A stretch of 64,000 nucleotides of DNA, from positions 744,001 through 808,000 of the forward strand of contig JAREIK010001468.1 in the NCBI GenBank assembly GCA_029783825.1, in the 5' to 3' direction. The notes beneath the pieces are model-generated. The model searched no databases. It saw only the letters and a list, made by a program, of their open reading frames with translations, and was not told the origin of the DNA. Shown here piece after piece: positions 1-12,500 of this stretch. Origin of the DNA: Sapria himalayana (taxonomy: Eukaryota; Streptophyta; Magnoliopsida; Malpighiales; Rafflesiaceae). The position numbers and the translations under genes were made by a program. The stretch's first letter is position 1; each line of letters opens with the position of its first letter.

Positions 1-254
1 GTACAAACTGAGATATAGAGGTGTCAAATGGGCCGGGCCGGCCCGGCCCAGCACGAGGCACGGTTCGGCCGTGCCTGGGCCGGCCCGGCACGTTCAAAAA
101 CCGTGCCCGGGCCCGTGCCGTGCCCGGGCGAAGCAAGGCACGATTCGTGCCGTGCCTAGCCCGGCACGGGTCCATCCCATGCCGGTCCCGCAGGCACGCG
201 TGGCACTGGCGGCGTGCCACGCGTGCCGTGGCGTGAGTCGCGACTCACGGTCAC

Positions 255-281
255 GAGTCACGACTCACTGAGTCGTGACTC
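255..281. repeat. Perfect palindrome in the hAT subterminal region
   Basis: GAGTCACGACTCA, one central C, then TGAGTCGTGACTC form a perfect 27-nt palindrome. It sits in a stretch (235-292) of repeated GAGTC/GACTC motifs. A related GAGTCGCGACTC block occurs in the derived MITE at about 22850-22895. It may form a hairpin or serve as a transposase-binding site; that role is inferred. Confidence 0.8.
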
Positions 282-570
282 GAGTCACTCAACACATCAG
301 GCTCAGGGCCCCCCCCGGTAAAAAGACCGCGGGTCGGGTCCAAACAGACCCGACTCGCGGTATTTTCTGCCGAAAACCGAGAAAATCGATATATCTAACG
401 GGAAAAAAAAAATTTTCAAAATTTGAGCGATTTTCAGCCCTTGGATTCGACTCCAACGGCTAGGGGGCAGAATCCGACGGTCCTCGTGATTCTGCCCCTT
501 AAAAATAATAAAAAAATTCAAAAAAATAATAAAAAAATAATTTTTAAAAAAAAAAAAACTTTAATCAGCC

Positions 571-598
571 TATAAATTCTACCCCCCTCCCTATAAAA
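571..598 (+). promoter_or_regulatory. Candidate TATA boxes of the hAT transposase gene
   Basis: TATAAAT at 571 and TATAAAA at 592 lie 270-295 bp before the transposase ATG at 867, with a pyrimidine-rich CT stretch at 620-670 that would fall in the leader. Spacing and composition fit a plant core promoter. The transcription start is not determined. Confidence 0.4.
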
Positions 599-866
599 TT
601 TATGTTTTTCAAAAACATTAATCCTCTCTATATTTTCTCTCTCTCACATAATCCGTGCTTCTCTCTCTCGGCCCTCGTGTTTTTGATTTCGGCTTGGATT
701 TTCGTGAAACTCAACTTGAGTTTTGAACATCAAAGCTTCCTGCGGGCTGCGGTGCATCTTGCACGTGAGTGACCTCATTGCTTTTACTGGGTAATATAAT
801 TTGCTTTTTTTTTTATTTTCTCTCTCTAAAGCTTCTCTCTCTAGAAAAAAGTACGAAAAATAAAAA

Positions 867-1610
867 ATGACAAATTCACCTAACACAAATTTAAATTTTG
901 AAAATGAAAATGTTAGTGTTACACAAACGTCTGTGGCTCCTGAAACTTTGGTTTCTCCTGTCATCTCAGCCCAAAGTTCTAAAAAACAAAAAACTAGGAG
1001 GACTTCTGTAGTTTGGACACATTTTAAAATAATAACACAATTAGATGTTAGGGGTGAGGAACATGAAATGGCACAGTGCAAATATTGTATGCGACTTTTA
1101 ACATGCAAGAGTACATGTGGGACTGGGCACCTAAAGAGGCATGCTGAAATATGCTCCAAAAAACATGGACCGTTAGATCCTAGGCAAACCCAACTTGGCA
1201 CTACATTTTTTGAGACTGGATCGAGTTCAGTCTCAAAGTTTACTCCCTTCGTATACTCCAGCGAGTTGGGTAGGGACGGCATGGCCAGGCTCATCACATT
1301 GATGGGTCTTCCGATCAGATTTTCGGAAGATCCGAGGGTAGTGCGCATCATGCAGACTTATTTTCAGCCATCCTATCGTAGGATTCCTATGTCCACATCT
1401 AGGAGTGACATACTAAAGATATATAAGTTAGAAAAACAAAAAATAATTAAGGAATTTTTGGCATTTAGTGGAGTGGTGTCCGTGACGTCCGATATATGGA
1501 CATGTCACGATGATTCTTCTTATGCATGTATCACTAGTCATTATGTCGATTCAAACTGGACAATAAATAAAAAAAATATTAGGATTCACAGAGATTCTTC
1601 ATCCTCATGA
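867..1610 (+). pseudogene. hAT transposase, N-terminal part with BED zinc finger
   Basis: This open frame (247 codons) encodes the front of an Ac/hAT-type transposase. A low-complexity N-terminus is followed by a BED zinc finger at residues 48-97, with the Cys pair CKYC (71-74) and the HLKRH...C cluster (88-96), the DNA-binding module of hAT transposases. Further on, VTSDIWTCHDD carries the first conserved Asp of the RNase H-like catalytic core. The frame ends early because an A8 run at 1569-1576 holds one base too many (or two too few) for the downstream frame. After the run this frame reads a short wrong tail and stops at about 1610, while the continuing transposase sequence lies in the next frame. 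This is a family member broken by one slippage-type indel. Confidence 0.9.
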
Positions 1611-2991
1611 TGGCCCGGCCATTTTTGAGTGTATGATGAAAATATTTAGGGAATATAAAATTCAAAATAAAATTTTTAGTGTCACTTTCGATAATGCTAC
1701 GAATAATGGAGTAGCGATCAATATGTTTGTTAGGAATATTAGAGACGCACCTTTAGGAGAGATATTTCATGTCAGATGCATGTGTCATGTTATTAACCTG
1801 ATAGTTCAAGCGGGTATGAAGGTGTGTTCCCCCGCGTTGGAAAATATACGCAATGCACTCAAGTATATTCGCACTCCTCGCAGACTACAAGAGTTTGGTA
1901 ATCTCTGTTTGTCTGCGAATCTTAAGAAGAAGAAATTCCAATCTGATGTGAGACATCGTTGGAATTACACGTACCTGATGTTGGAATCATGTGTTGGATA
2001 CGAACACGTGATATCCGACTACGTCAATAGTAAGAGTGGCGAACTTATTGTTGACGACACTGACTGGGATTCAGGAATTTCATTTATGAAATTCCTGAAG
2101 ATATTTTATGACACGACGAACATGTGTTCGTCGGTTTATACGCCCACCACTTGCATTGCACTCCGTTGCATATGCAACATTAGTAGCATGTTTAGGATGT
2201 ATCGAGCGGACCCGACGCTCACCCATATGGTTGCAGAGATGGAGACCAAGTACCTGAAGTACTGGTCCACCATTCCATCTCTTTATTGCCTCGCAGCATG
2301 CATGGACCCTAGGGCTAAGGTGGAAGGGGTTGAAAACACCCTGACTTTCATTTCCTCGTGCATGAACCTGGAAGAGCCACCTGAAGGGTTCATTTACGAG
2401 AAGTTGACAGACCTATATACATACTACGATACTAGGTATGGTGATGGTGGTGTTGAGACTGTGAGTACGGACACTGATACCTTGTTCGGAGATGACGCTT
2501 ATTCCATTAACCTAGCGAGGGGGAAACGTAGGGGTGGACCTTCACATAGGAGCGAGCTGTCTCGGTACTTAGATACCGATTACTGCTCAATCCTATCATC
2601 TTCTGACAATAAGAATCTTGATTTATTACAGTGGTGGAAATCATATGAGTCCGCCTATCCCGTGCTATCTAGGATGGCACGGGATCTACTGACTCCTCCG
2701 GTGTCGAGCATAGCATCGGAGTCTGCTTTTTCTGTTGCAGTGAACGTGATTTCGGATAGGAGATCGAGATTACGTTCAGATATGGTTGAGGCTTTGGCAT
2801 GTTTGAAGGATTGGGAGGAATCGAGATTTAGCATCAGTGATCGTGCTGAAGCTGAGACTATGACAGACACTGCAGTCGCATCCACATCCACTACGATGGC
2901 GGAGGAGCTGATTGCCGATGATGATGACCCATATGATACTGATCTTGATGTTGCGGCTGATGATTCTCATGATATGCCGCTTGACGATTGA
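1577..2991 (+). pseudogene. hAT transposase, catalytic core and C-terminal dimerisation domain
   Basis: This continues the transposase in a +1 frame. The first ATG in this frame is at 1633, but homologous sequence (reading ILGFTEILHPHDGPAIF) begins right after the A-run, so 1577 is taken as the start of the fragment. Visible signatures are FSVTFDNATNN, with the second conserved Asp of the hAT core, and the C-terminal hAT dimerisation region: LLQWWKSYESAYPVLSRMA, then ARDLLTPPVSSIASESAFS, then VEALACLKDW. The C-terminus is acidic (DDDDPYDTDLD). Joined to the upstream part, the protein would be about 700 residues, normal for this family. No other frame break was seen. The ORF ends at 2991 before an AT-rich 3' region. 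Confidence 0.9.
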
Positions 2992-3987
2992 TGCTCATCT
3001 GCTCTTTTCTTTCGATATTTTTTTTTTATTTATACGCTTTGTTTGTACTTTGTATTATACGTTGTGTTGAAGTTGAAACTTATACTTTTTTTTTTCGGAG
3101 TATTGGTTTCAAAAGCATGAATGGTAATTTTTATTTGCGTAGTTTAAAATTTTTTTAATTAAAATTTTTACTAACTTAATGTATTTAATTATTAATTTAA
3201 GATTTAAATATTATTTTAAAATTTATTAACTTTAAATCTTAATATTTAATTAATACATTATAATATTAAAAAATGCTAAACTTAATTGAAAAAAAAAATA
3301 AATTTTCTAATTTTTATTTTACATACTTACATTTAATTTTAAATGTAATATTTTTTACAAAAAATTTTATTTTTTATTTATTACATAAACTTAAATAAAG
3401 ATAAACAGAAAATTAATAAAAAAATTTAAAAAAAAAAAAATTTTTTTTTATTCTGCCAAGTCAAAGTGCCAAGTGCCAAGCACGGGCCGTGCGCCCGTGC
3501 CCGTGCTTGGCTGTTGGTGTTGCCGGTTGCGTGTTGCCTCTTGGCTCCCGGGACCCGGACCCCGGTTGAGCAAACGTGCCCGAGCGGGCCGGGCACGGCA
3601 CGGCACGGCCTCGCCGTGCCCACGGGCCGTGCCGTGCCCGGCACGGCACGGTAGCACAGCGGGGCACGGGAAAAACGGGCCGTGTCGTGCTGGGCCGGCC
3701 CGTTTGACACCTCTACTAAGATAAGATTGAGTAAAAATATCTAAGAGCTTTGATATCCATTTGGCAATGATATTTTCCACCAAGAGTTTGAAGAGTACGA
3801 TATGTTTTACCTGAAAGATTGGTTTATTTTAAATGATTTCGCAGAAAATTAATTTTAGAGAAATTTAAGAATAATTATGAAATCAAGAGTTTTTAATGTA
3901 AGATGTTAGGTTTGAGAGTTGGGGACTAGAACGGCAGTAAAAAATTTTGTAAGTCATGGCATGCTATGACTTGATTATACATTTAAG

Positions 3988-4759
3988 TAGGGCTGTAACC
4001 GAGCCGAACTACTCGCGAGCTGCTCGGCGTTTGACTCGTTAGAAGCTCGCTCGAACTCATTTATAAAGTTAAACGAGTCGAGCCCGAACATCATTTTGAG
4101 GCTCGTAAGTTAAATGAGCCGAGCCCGAGCACCCTCAAATTCGGCTCGTCAGCTCGTAAACAGGCTCGTGAATAGGCTTGTTAACCAGGCTTGTAAACAA
4201 GTTCGTGAACCAAGCTCGTGAACAGGCTCGTGAATAGGCTCGTTAATCAGGCTTGTGAACAAGTTCGTGAACCAAGCTTGTGAACAGGCCCGTGAACATG
4301 GAGAAGACTTGATGCACAATAAATTTTTCCTACAAATGAGCATGATGAATATCATAACTCTTAAATTTCAATCAAGTTAATTGAACTTTTTTTTATCTTA
4401 TCTTTTTAATTTAATTCTATGTTGGCTATTTTCGATGAACATTTTCTTTAATTCCCGAACATCATTTTGAGGCTCGTAAGTTAAATGAGCCGAGCCCGAG
4501 CACCCTTAAACTCAGCTCGTCAGCTCACAAATAAGCTCGTGAACAGGCTCATGAATAGGCTTGTGAGCAAGCTCGTTAACCAGGCTCGTGAACAAGCTCG
4601 TAAACAGGCTCGTAAGTTTAACGAGCCGAGCCCGAGCCCAAGCACTCTCAAACTCGGCTCGTCAGCAGGCTCGTGAACAAGCTCGAGCCTACTCCTTTAA
4701 AACCGAGCCGAGCCGAGCCTGCCTAATACTCGGCCCGACTCGGCTCGATTACACCCCTA
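3988..4759. mobile_element. Non-autonomous hAT-like element of the GAGCCGAGC type
   Basis: The element starts TAGGGCTGTAACCGAGCCGA and ends GACTCGGCTCGATTACACCCCTA. It is flanked by catttaag (3980-3987) and cctttaag (4760-4767), an 8-bp target duplication with one mismatch. Both halves hold arrays of 12-bp subrepeats such as GGCTCGTGAACA and GGCTCGTAAACA in variant forms. The segment with GCCCGAACATCATTTTGAGG occurs twice (about 4082 and 4456), so the interior contains a duplication. There is no coding capacity. It is a MITE-like derivative whose autonomous partner is not in the window. Confidence 0.85.
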
Positions 4760-4767
4760 CCTTTAAG

Positions 4768-6360
4768 AACTTGTAGATTGATTCTAGTTGACATTATTGG
4801 TTTAAACTTTACATTAATAGTCATGATAATCTTCATACGTCACATCTCAACTATTTTGTTGATATAATCTTTTTAGTATGTAGTATATTCTTTTAGTTGC
4901 GAAAATTTCTTTGTATCACAATCAAACAAGCTCGAAATAATTTCATGACTATGATATTAATTTCATATCGCATCAATCAAGTATCACACTTGTGCTAAAA
5001 TCCATGACAATCTCCATATATTATGACTTTTCCTTTACTAAACCATAAAATACTCAAAGCAAAAGCTTCGATGCTAATCTGACATCACAACTTTTGGCTA
5101 AAAAATGTTACGGAGAAATAAACTCAGGCTGCAATCAGCACAAGTACCGTGACTCTTGACTCACGAAAAAAAAAAACCAAAATTGAAGTTCCTTTACTAA
5201 GTCATGTCTACACTCAGTGTCACGATAATAGGTTATAGATACTAAACGCATAAGCAACGACCATATTTCAATATCATGACTTTATGTTATAGAGATTAAA
5301 TGAGTCATCATCATTTTTCCAGCACCGCGAGCAACAAAATAAGTAGAAACAAGAGACCAGGGCTAAGGCTAATGATGTGATTTTGTATTATAGAACTTAA
5401 ATCAAAGTTGCAACTTTTATTCACTTTCGCAACTATAAATAAAAAACTTTCACCAAATGTTCAAGTATATATGACAAACCCTAAGAAGATAAAATGAGAT
5501 ACAAAAGAGGCGTATCTATGGTGAAAGTGCATTCCAACCCCCTCACAGGGGCAAATCAAAATAAAATTGAATAAATTTTGAGAAATTTAGATTTTAACGC
5601 CTAGATTCTCCTCTGGGCTGAAATTATGGAACTAAAGGCTCAACTCAATGAATTATTAAAAAAATATCTATTCATCCAAATAATTTACCTTGGGATGCTC
5701 CAGTTCTATTTCTAAAAGAAGAACAAGAATAAGTAACTTCCTATAATTAATGGCTTATTTGATCTATTAATGGTATAGAGGAAGTTTTTCTTTTTGAAGA
5801 TCGACTTATATTTTGGCCATCACCATCACATCTAGCCTACTTTAGGCTGAGCCATTGGCTTGGGTTGCATAGGCATGTGCAAAGACAAAAGTCACCCAAC
5901 CTAGCCCATCCCACCTCCATTGCTCCTAGGACTATAGTGCAACATGAGCCTAGTTGTGATGAACATTATTAGGGTTTGCCCAACCTAGCCCACCCCCTTC
6001 CCCTAGCACTTCCACAAGGTACAAATTGGCCTCAAAATATCTAAGTTGGGTGACCAAACCCCAGAGCCTCGCCGCCCTAACAAGGGCCCCATGGCCATAC
6101 CTGCTCCAACCCCAAGGCCCCAGGGCCTTATCTAAAGAGACGAGGGCCTTACCTGCTCTAACCCCAAGGTACAAAATTCATTCTTATCTTCTAGAATAGT
6201 TTACAACAAATAGAGATAAGAGACCATTACAAGCACTACCTGCCAACCATAGATCCCTAGTGGACAGAGGAATTTAAAGAGAATATCCTTATATTTTACA
6301 TTTGTATATAATAAACATTATAAAAACTCAACATCAATGTACACACACAAGGATATACAC
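4768..6360. other. Intergenic sequence without a recognisable gene
   Basis: AT-rich sequence with many TCATGACTT-like words also found in the 45-57 kb array. A short GC-richer patch at 5860-6170 has duplicated blocks containing CAACCCCAAGG and looks like a decayed repeat. No ORF with coding character or element ends was seen. It lies just past the 3' end of the large minus-strand gene and may contain its distal 3' UTR. Confidence 0.5.
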
Positions 6361-6390
6361 GCACACGCACGCACGCACACACACACACAG
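6361..6390. repeat. CA microsatellite in the probable 3' UTR
   Basis: A (CA)n tract with CACG/CGCA variants, starting five bases beyond the stop codon of the minus-strand gene. It reads as (TG)n in the transcript. Confidence 0.85.
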
Positions 6391-6394
6391 AAGT

Positions 6395-6543
6395 TCAAGA
6401 AGATCTTGCACTTGCTTCCTTAGATGATTCTTGCTGTAAGCACACAAGTTTTAGAGCAAATCCTTCTACCATCACTACTTTTGAAGAAGAGTCTTTGATG
6501 TTGCCATTGGTTCCATGCGATACAACTTGGGTTCCAATCCCTT
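6395..6543 (-). CDS. Exon 13: terminal exon, [16 protein letters not shown] to stop
   Basis: The acceptor CAAAAATAG lies downstream of a long T-rich tract (6590-6640). Two bases complete a Glu codon, then 48 codons and TGA. It reads [14 protein letters not shown], then [20 protein letters not shown], a possible C-terminal amphipathic helix, ending ARSS. Intron 12 is 199 bp. Confidence 0.75.
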
Positions 6544-9500
6544 CTATTTTTGCTATTTTTTCTTTTTCTTGCCTTTCTTATTGTTTCACAGCACAAAAAA
6601 AAAAAACAAAAAAAAACAAAAAAAAAAACAAAAAAAACACACATCACAAATCTACTACCACTAAAAACCAAATCTAGAGTTAAACATGTTTAGGTAATAA
6701 TAATATTAGAAGCTAGATTAGGGGGTGGATGGAGTTGCGTACCAGTATTTGCATCTCCATTTGAAGGACGAACAGCAGGAGCAACAGAATATCTGAAAGA
6801 AGGGCATATGGGTCATTTGAACAAAACGAAACCTAGGCTCTAGGAACATACCCTTCCACGTTGATACTGCATTCCGATCTGTGATTGTCCGTCATCTTCA
6901 CCGATGACGACTCGACCTTGCACGCAGGACCATTCTCCGAGTCAGAAGCAATCGCCTTTCCCGCCTCAGAGACCGCGCGGTTGGATTCTAGAACAGTTGA
7001 TCTACTCTTTTGTACACCTCCCCCATGATGATGGAGAGAAGAGGGGTGGTTTCGAACTGCTGAATGAGTTGCATCAAAATCAACTTCCCTGGAAGCAGAA
7101 GCATTGGAGGAGTGGTGAGCGGGAAGGACGCGGACGCCATCTTCCTCCCCGGGAGCATTGCAGTTCCAAGATGGATTTGCCGTTACAGCGGCCCATCTTT
7201 CTTCAAAAAAACAGCTTTCGAATGAATCGCCGCTCAAATTTCTGGATCTACGCCAGTTTTTTCCCTTCGAATTGGGCAGCCAGACGACTGTTGCTTCGTC
7301 CTCTGCTGCATCTGCTGCTCCAAACAAACAGCTATCGAACGAATCACCGCTCGAATTTCTGGATCTACGCCAGTTTTTTCGCTTCGAATTGGGTAGCCAA
7401 AGGTCCGTCGCTTCGTCGTCTGCTACATCTGCTGCTTCAAACAAACAGCCATCAAACAAATCACCGCTCAAATTTCTAGATCTACGCCAATTATTTCCCT
7501 TCGAATTGGGTAGCCAAACATCCGTTTCTTCATCCTCTGCTGCATCAAGATACGATTATTCAGCAAAAATGCCGTAAAACCCAAATTTTTAATCCACGTT
7601 CTACCGTCACAGTATGACCTGCAGTTGAAGGGCAAGATTCCTCACTGCCAGAAGTTAAAAAAAAAAACCATTTAAGTATGGAAAAACACGTGCACACAGT
7701 ATAATTAGTGGTGGTGGTGACAGACCTAAAAAAGTAAGACCAGCCTGGTCGACTGATAGAATATACAGAATCCAGAGCTGTACCAGAATGATGCCTGCCA
7801 GTGCCACATCACAAGGCAACAATTATGCCTAGGTTTTTCATCAGGCGAAGTGGGCAACCATGAAAAAGAAATAGGAGGTCTGCAGGAAAACCTCTTGTTA
7901 GGCTGATGCCGGCCTTCGAATGGACGAGCTGTCATTTCCTCGTGAGGACAATTTGGTAAATAACCAGCACCACCAATCGGACCCAATCTACATGCCATGT
8001 TCTTCCACGCCACTTGGGATTTAGTTTCGCCGAGAAAATCAGTATCCAATGAGATAGACAGAGCTGAAATTTTAAAGAAAATCTAAAAAAAATACACAAA
8101 AAAAAATCTATTAGGTAAACAAAACATTAATATTAAAAAAAAGAATTGTGTCGGTTACGATTTTTTTAATTTATTTTTATTTTTATTTTTTGATTTATGA
8201 TTTTGGTTTCAATATTAGATTTCAATAGAGGTGTCGTGTCAATTGGGCCGTGCAGGGCTGGACCGGCACAATTTTGGGCCACCCAACCAGGCTACCATGC
8301 AGGGCCAGGGCACGGCACAGTTACTGTACCATGCTGTGCCTGGCCCGGCAAGGGTCAGCGGCACGAAATCCGTCGGGTCCAACCCAGTTCGGGTTGGACC
8401 AAAACCCTAATTTAAAAAAAAAAATTAAGATTTCAGCTACGCGCCACTGCGCCACAGAGCGTCTTGGCCCTTTCGGGGCGAGGCAAGCCTCTCCCGTCGG
8501 GCGTTGGTTTGTTGTGAGTTGCGACAACGCTCAGTGCATGGTCACGCATGCCGTGCCGTGCCTGGCACGTGGGTCAAAAACTTCTGCCCGACACGACTCG
8601 ACTCATGTAGTAGGTGCACCCGGCACGGACCCGGGCATGGCATTGTAGCGTGCCATGCCAGGCCAGGCACGGCTGAACCGTGCTCCATGCTGTGCCGGGC
8701 CAGCCCAACCATTTTGACACCTCTAGATCTGAATAAAATGATTTATAATTTATCTTTATTGGAGACATGATTACTTCTAAGAAAAATATAAAACTGTGTC
8801 ATATATCTCATATTAGTGCATGTTAGTATCCAACTCAATTTATGAATACTCAACTAACTACAAACTAAGAAGTACGGACACGGACACGGACAGGGAGATA
8901 GGACACGGCAGAATACGAGGACATTATAAATTCTAAAAAACTAGGATACGAATACGACTAGGATACTGCATGATAAAAAAAATAAAATTAAAAATTATTT
9001 TTTTATAAATATTAGATATTTTATAAAATAAAATAATATAAATTAAAATATTTTATTATATAAAATAAATATATATTATTTATTTTATAAAATAAAAATA
9101 TTATATTTTATAAGATAATATTTATAATTATTTTATTTTTAAAATAATATTTTATAATTATATTATATAAAAATATATATTTTTTATTTTATAAAAATAT
9201 TTTATTTTATGCCACATCCCCACACAAATACGCTCGCCCTTGCTTCCCCCTCAAATCGCACTTGCCCCTGCCTCCCCCCCCTCAAATCACACCTGCTCCT
9301 GCCTCTCCCCTCAAAGGGAGGGGCAGTCGTGCTTGAGGGGAGAGGAAAGGGTATAAAATAAAATATTTTTATAAAATAAAATAAAAAATATATATTTTTA
9401 TATAATATAATTATAAAATATTATTTTATAAAATAAAATAAATTAAAATAAAATAAAATATTTTTATATAATAAAATAAAAATAAAAATATTTATTTTTT

Positions 9501-12500
9501 TATCATGCCTAATATTTATAATTAATAAAATAAAAATAAATATATTATTTTATATAATAAAATAAAATAAAATAAAATAAAAATATATATTTATTTTATA
9601 TAATAAAATATTTTAATTTAATTTAATTTAATAAATTTTATAAAATACCTAATATTTATAATTAATAATTTTTATTTTTATTTTTTTTATCATGTCGTAT
9701 CCTAGCCATACCCGTATCCTAGTTTTTTAGAATTTGCCGTGTCTGCGTATCTTGTCATGTCGTATCCCCGTGTCCGTATCCGTGCTTCTTAGGCGCCCAC
9801 TCCTACCTCTCCCTCAAATCACGCCCGCTCCCTGCCTCCCCCTCAAATCAGGCCCGTCCCTTGCTAGTGAAGTCCCGATTTGAATAGAGTCACAATATGT
9901 CTTGTATTATTGCGACTTGATGTCTTACGAGTTCAAGTTGCAATATTATTGTATAATTTCACAACATGAATGTAATGATTACATTAATGCGATATCGTGA
10001 CTTAGGTCTTAAGTTTAAAGATTTTTTATTTTATTATATAAACATGAATGTCCATGAACGACTTAGGCCTGTTTCATCTTTGAGTGTTTTCTTCCTCCTT
10101 TCTGAAATCCCAATCACCATCACGGATCCTTATATTTGGTATCAAAAGCACTCACCAGGTATCTCGAATTCCCAATGCATGATTTCTTTTGATGTTGATA
10201 CAAAATTAGAGATATCAAACAGACTGTTTCATGCCGGCACTGCCCATTTTTGCTAAGAATGTCACTGCCAGACACGGCAAGGTGGCACGACCAAGTGTAG
10301 AGGGCCATGCCATACCGTCATGTAGAACCCATTGCATGAAAATGCAACGGGTGGCCAGTTTATATGACCGACTAATTGCAATCAGCCACATAAGCAAGAT
10401 CCGATTTATGTTGCGGAATTTTTTAAAAAAGAATAAGCCACCCAATCGGGCGATAACCCGACGGGACTTGATTCGCAACCTTAGCTTGTCCCGAGTCCCC
10501 AGGCCGGTGGACTGTGCCACCGATCCAGGCACACGCCGTGCTTGGCCCGGCATGAGGCACGGCTCGAACCCGTCCAGTACGACACTAACTACACCAATGG
10601 GGCGGCACAGCCCAAGACTAGGCATGGTTTCGGACCGTACCATGCCGGATCGGGCCAATCACTGATGAACCGGGCAGCCCGGCCCGATTGAGACCTCTAT
10701 CCAAAATGACACAACATGACTACACATAAACACACGAGACTAGAACATCACACAAATCTAGTAATAGGCCTCACGGTCATAATAGGCCTCACGGTTGCAT
10801 TCAAAACTCCTAAAACACGTGTGGATCATTAAATCTAGTAATCCAACAAATCAAGCATTCACGATGTGTCGTGATGTGGAAAAATGTTAATGATGAAAAA
10901 AACTCAGCAAAGCATTACCATCCCATATTTCTTCATCATCATTCTTTCTGGAGCAGGGCGATCTAGAGCGGGGGTTTACAAAACCATCACCGTCAAATTG
11001 CGGGTCAGTCGTGCCTTTCGAAAAATTATCCAGCTGCCAGCAATCTGAAACATCCTTCGGGGAGGGCTCCAAAGAGCAACCACTCGGGGATGCGTTGACG
11101 TAACCCGCTCTTCCTCCCTGCCAACAGCACATCATAACGATTAAGATGAATCTATTTTCAAACAGCACCGCAGCGTCTGTGACAATAACTTTTCGAGATG
11201 CAGTAGTCCAAGAGCTAGCTTAAAGCCCATCGGTATAGTACCGGTTCCCATTCGAGGTCGTCCAGAAAATAATCAATGCCCACGGAACAGTTCAGGTGGC
11301 GGGGAACATTCCTCGGGGCGGAGAAATCATAATAAAAGCACCTGCAGACGGGAGAGAGGTTGCCGTTGCCATGTCATGCATCGATTATCATTGCACAAAA
11401 AACAAGAAACAACCATCAAGGGGGAAACTAGCACTGGTTTACACCATTTTGAAGACTAGAATAGGTTCATCATCATCATCAACACACAATTAAACGCGTA
11501 CTCCATGGTGAAAATGTAACTGAATTTTATTGGTTTACACGCATCTCTCTTAATTTATCCACCATAGCCCGCATGATGTGCCTGGCACGGTTCACCGGAG
11601 GGCAAACATGGCATGGACCAAGGCCCAAAATTTTATTGATTTTACGCCTGCGCCACCGTCGCCCATCGGGCCTCAGGCATGCCGTGCCATCGCACGTTGG
11701 GCGTAGAGGTGTCAAATGGGCTGGCGCGGGCCAGCCCGGCACGTTATGATCGTGCTTCCGTGCCCGGCCCGGCACGGCCCGCAGGCATGGCGGGCCGTGC
11801 CATGCCTCGCCAGGCCCGTTCGGGCATTCCTGCCCGAGCGGTTCGGGATACGGGGGGACCACGGATCGGGTTGAATCAGACCCGACCCACGGTCTTTTTT
11901 TGCGGGAGGGGCATCATGGGGTCGGGCTCACGGGACACCCAGCACGGGATAGTACATCATGCATTGCTTGTCGCACCATCACTCGTGATGTGCCCATGAA
12001 CTAGGCAGTCAGGTCGTGCCTGGCACGGCACGGGGGGGGCCGAAGTGTCTCGACCGGCACGGCACAGATTGTACCGAGGGTCTGCCCGGCAGGGCCCAGG
12101 CACAGTCTTGGACCTTGCCATGTTAGGCTTCGGCCTGGGACCGGGCCACCTAGCCCGTTTGACACCTCTATTCGGAACTGTGCCTTGTCCCGGACCGTAC
12201 TGCCCCAAGGCACGGATCATGCTGGGCTAGGTGAGACATGACCCATGCGTCAATCGGTGTCGGACGACAAAAGACCGCTATGAGTCACCGGTCAAGTCCC
12301 AAGGGGTGAGTGGGTGAGCGCCTGACGGAATATTTTTTTTTTAAAAAAAGTCCAGCCACGTATATCAGTTCTTGCTTACGTGACCAATTGCAATTTTCCG
12401 GCCACATAAACATGTTGCATGTGTTCACATTGATGCGTTTATCCAACCCGACCCGACACAATCTTTTCTTAAAAAAAAAAAAACTCATAAATCTCATTTG

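Larger units (their letters stand above)
16..3715 (+). mobile_element. Full-length hAT transposon with 8-bp target duplication
   Basis: The 3.7-kb element begins TAGAGGTGTCAAATGGGCC and ends with the matching inverted repeat GGCCCGTTTGACACCTCTA. It is flanked by ctgagata (8-15) and ctaagata (3716-3723), an 8-bp target duplication with one mismatch; 8 bp is the length expected of the hAT superfamily. The first 350 bp and last 250 bp are GC-rich and packed with direct and inverted copies of CCGTGCC/GGCACGG, a plausible set of subterminal transposase-binding sites. The interior is AT-rich and carries one transposase gene (867-2991) on the same strand. From 2992 to about 3440 there is only AT-rich sequence. 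The element lies outside the large gene, downstream of its 3' end. The frameshift in the transposase suggests that it is no longer autonomous. Confidence 0.93.

Noticed and set aside
644..1351. 235-codon minus-strand ORF
   Set aside because: It lies antisense to the BED zinc finger of the transposase and has no domain of its own; a composition shadow.
6495..6677. Plus-strand ORF before an A-rich tract
   Set aside because: Antisense to exon 13 and its upstream polypyrimidine tract; no supporting splice signals.
7158..7577. 139-codon plus-strand ORF with repeated [15 protein letters not shown]
   Set aside because: It is the antisense of the triplicated exon 11. The minus strand has a splice-bounded frame continuous with neighbouring exons; the plus strand does not.
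11296..11493. Plus-strand protein-like reading ([21 protein letters not shown], about 11170-11400)
   Set aside because: Attractive, but antisense to exon 8. The minus reading has a far better acceptor, a donor and phase continuity with exon 9.
10231..12220. Several ORFs of 60-147 codons in GC-rich blocks (also at 3.5, 8.3, 13.4, 21.8, 22.7, 27.8, 48.9 and 60.0 kb)
   Set aside because: All lie within MITE ends made of CCGTGCC/GGCACGG; open in many frames on both strands with Pro/Arg/Ala-biased products.
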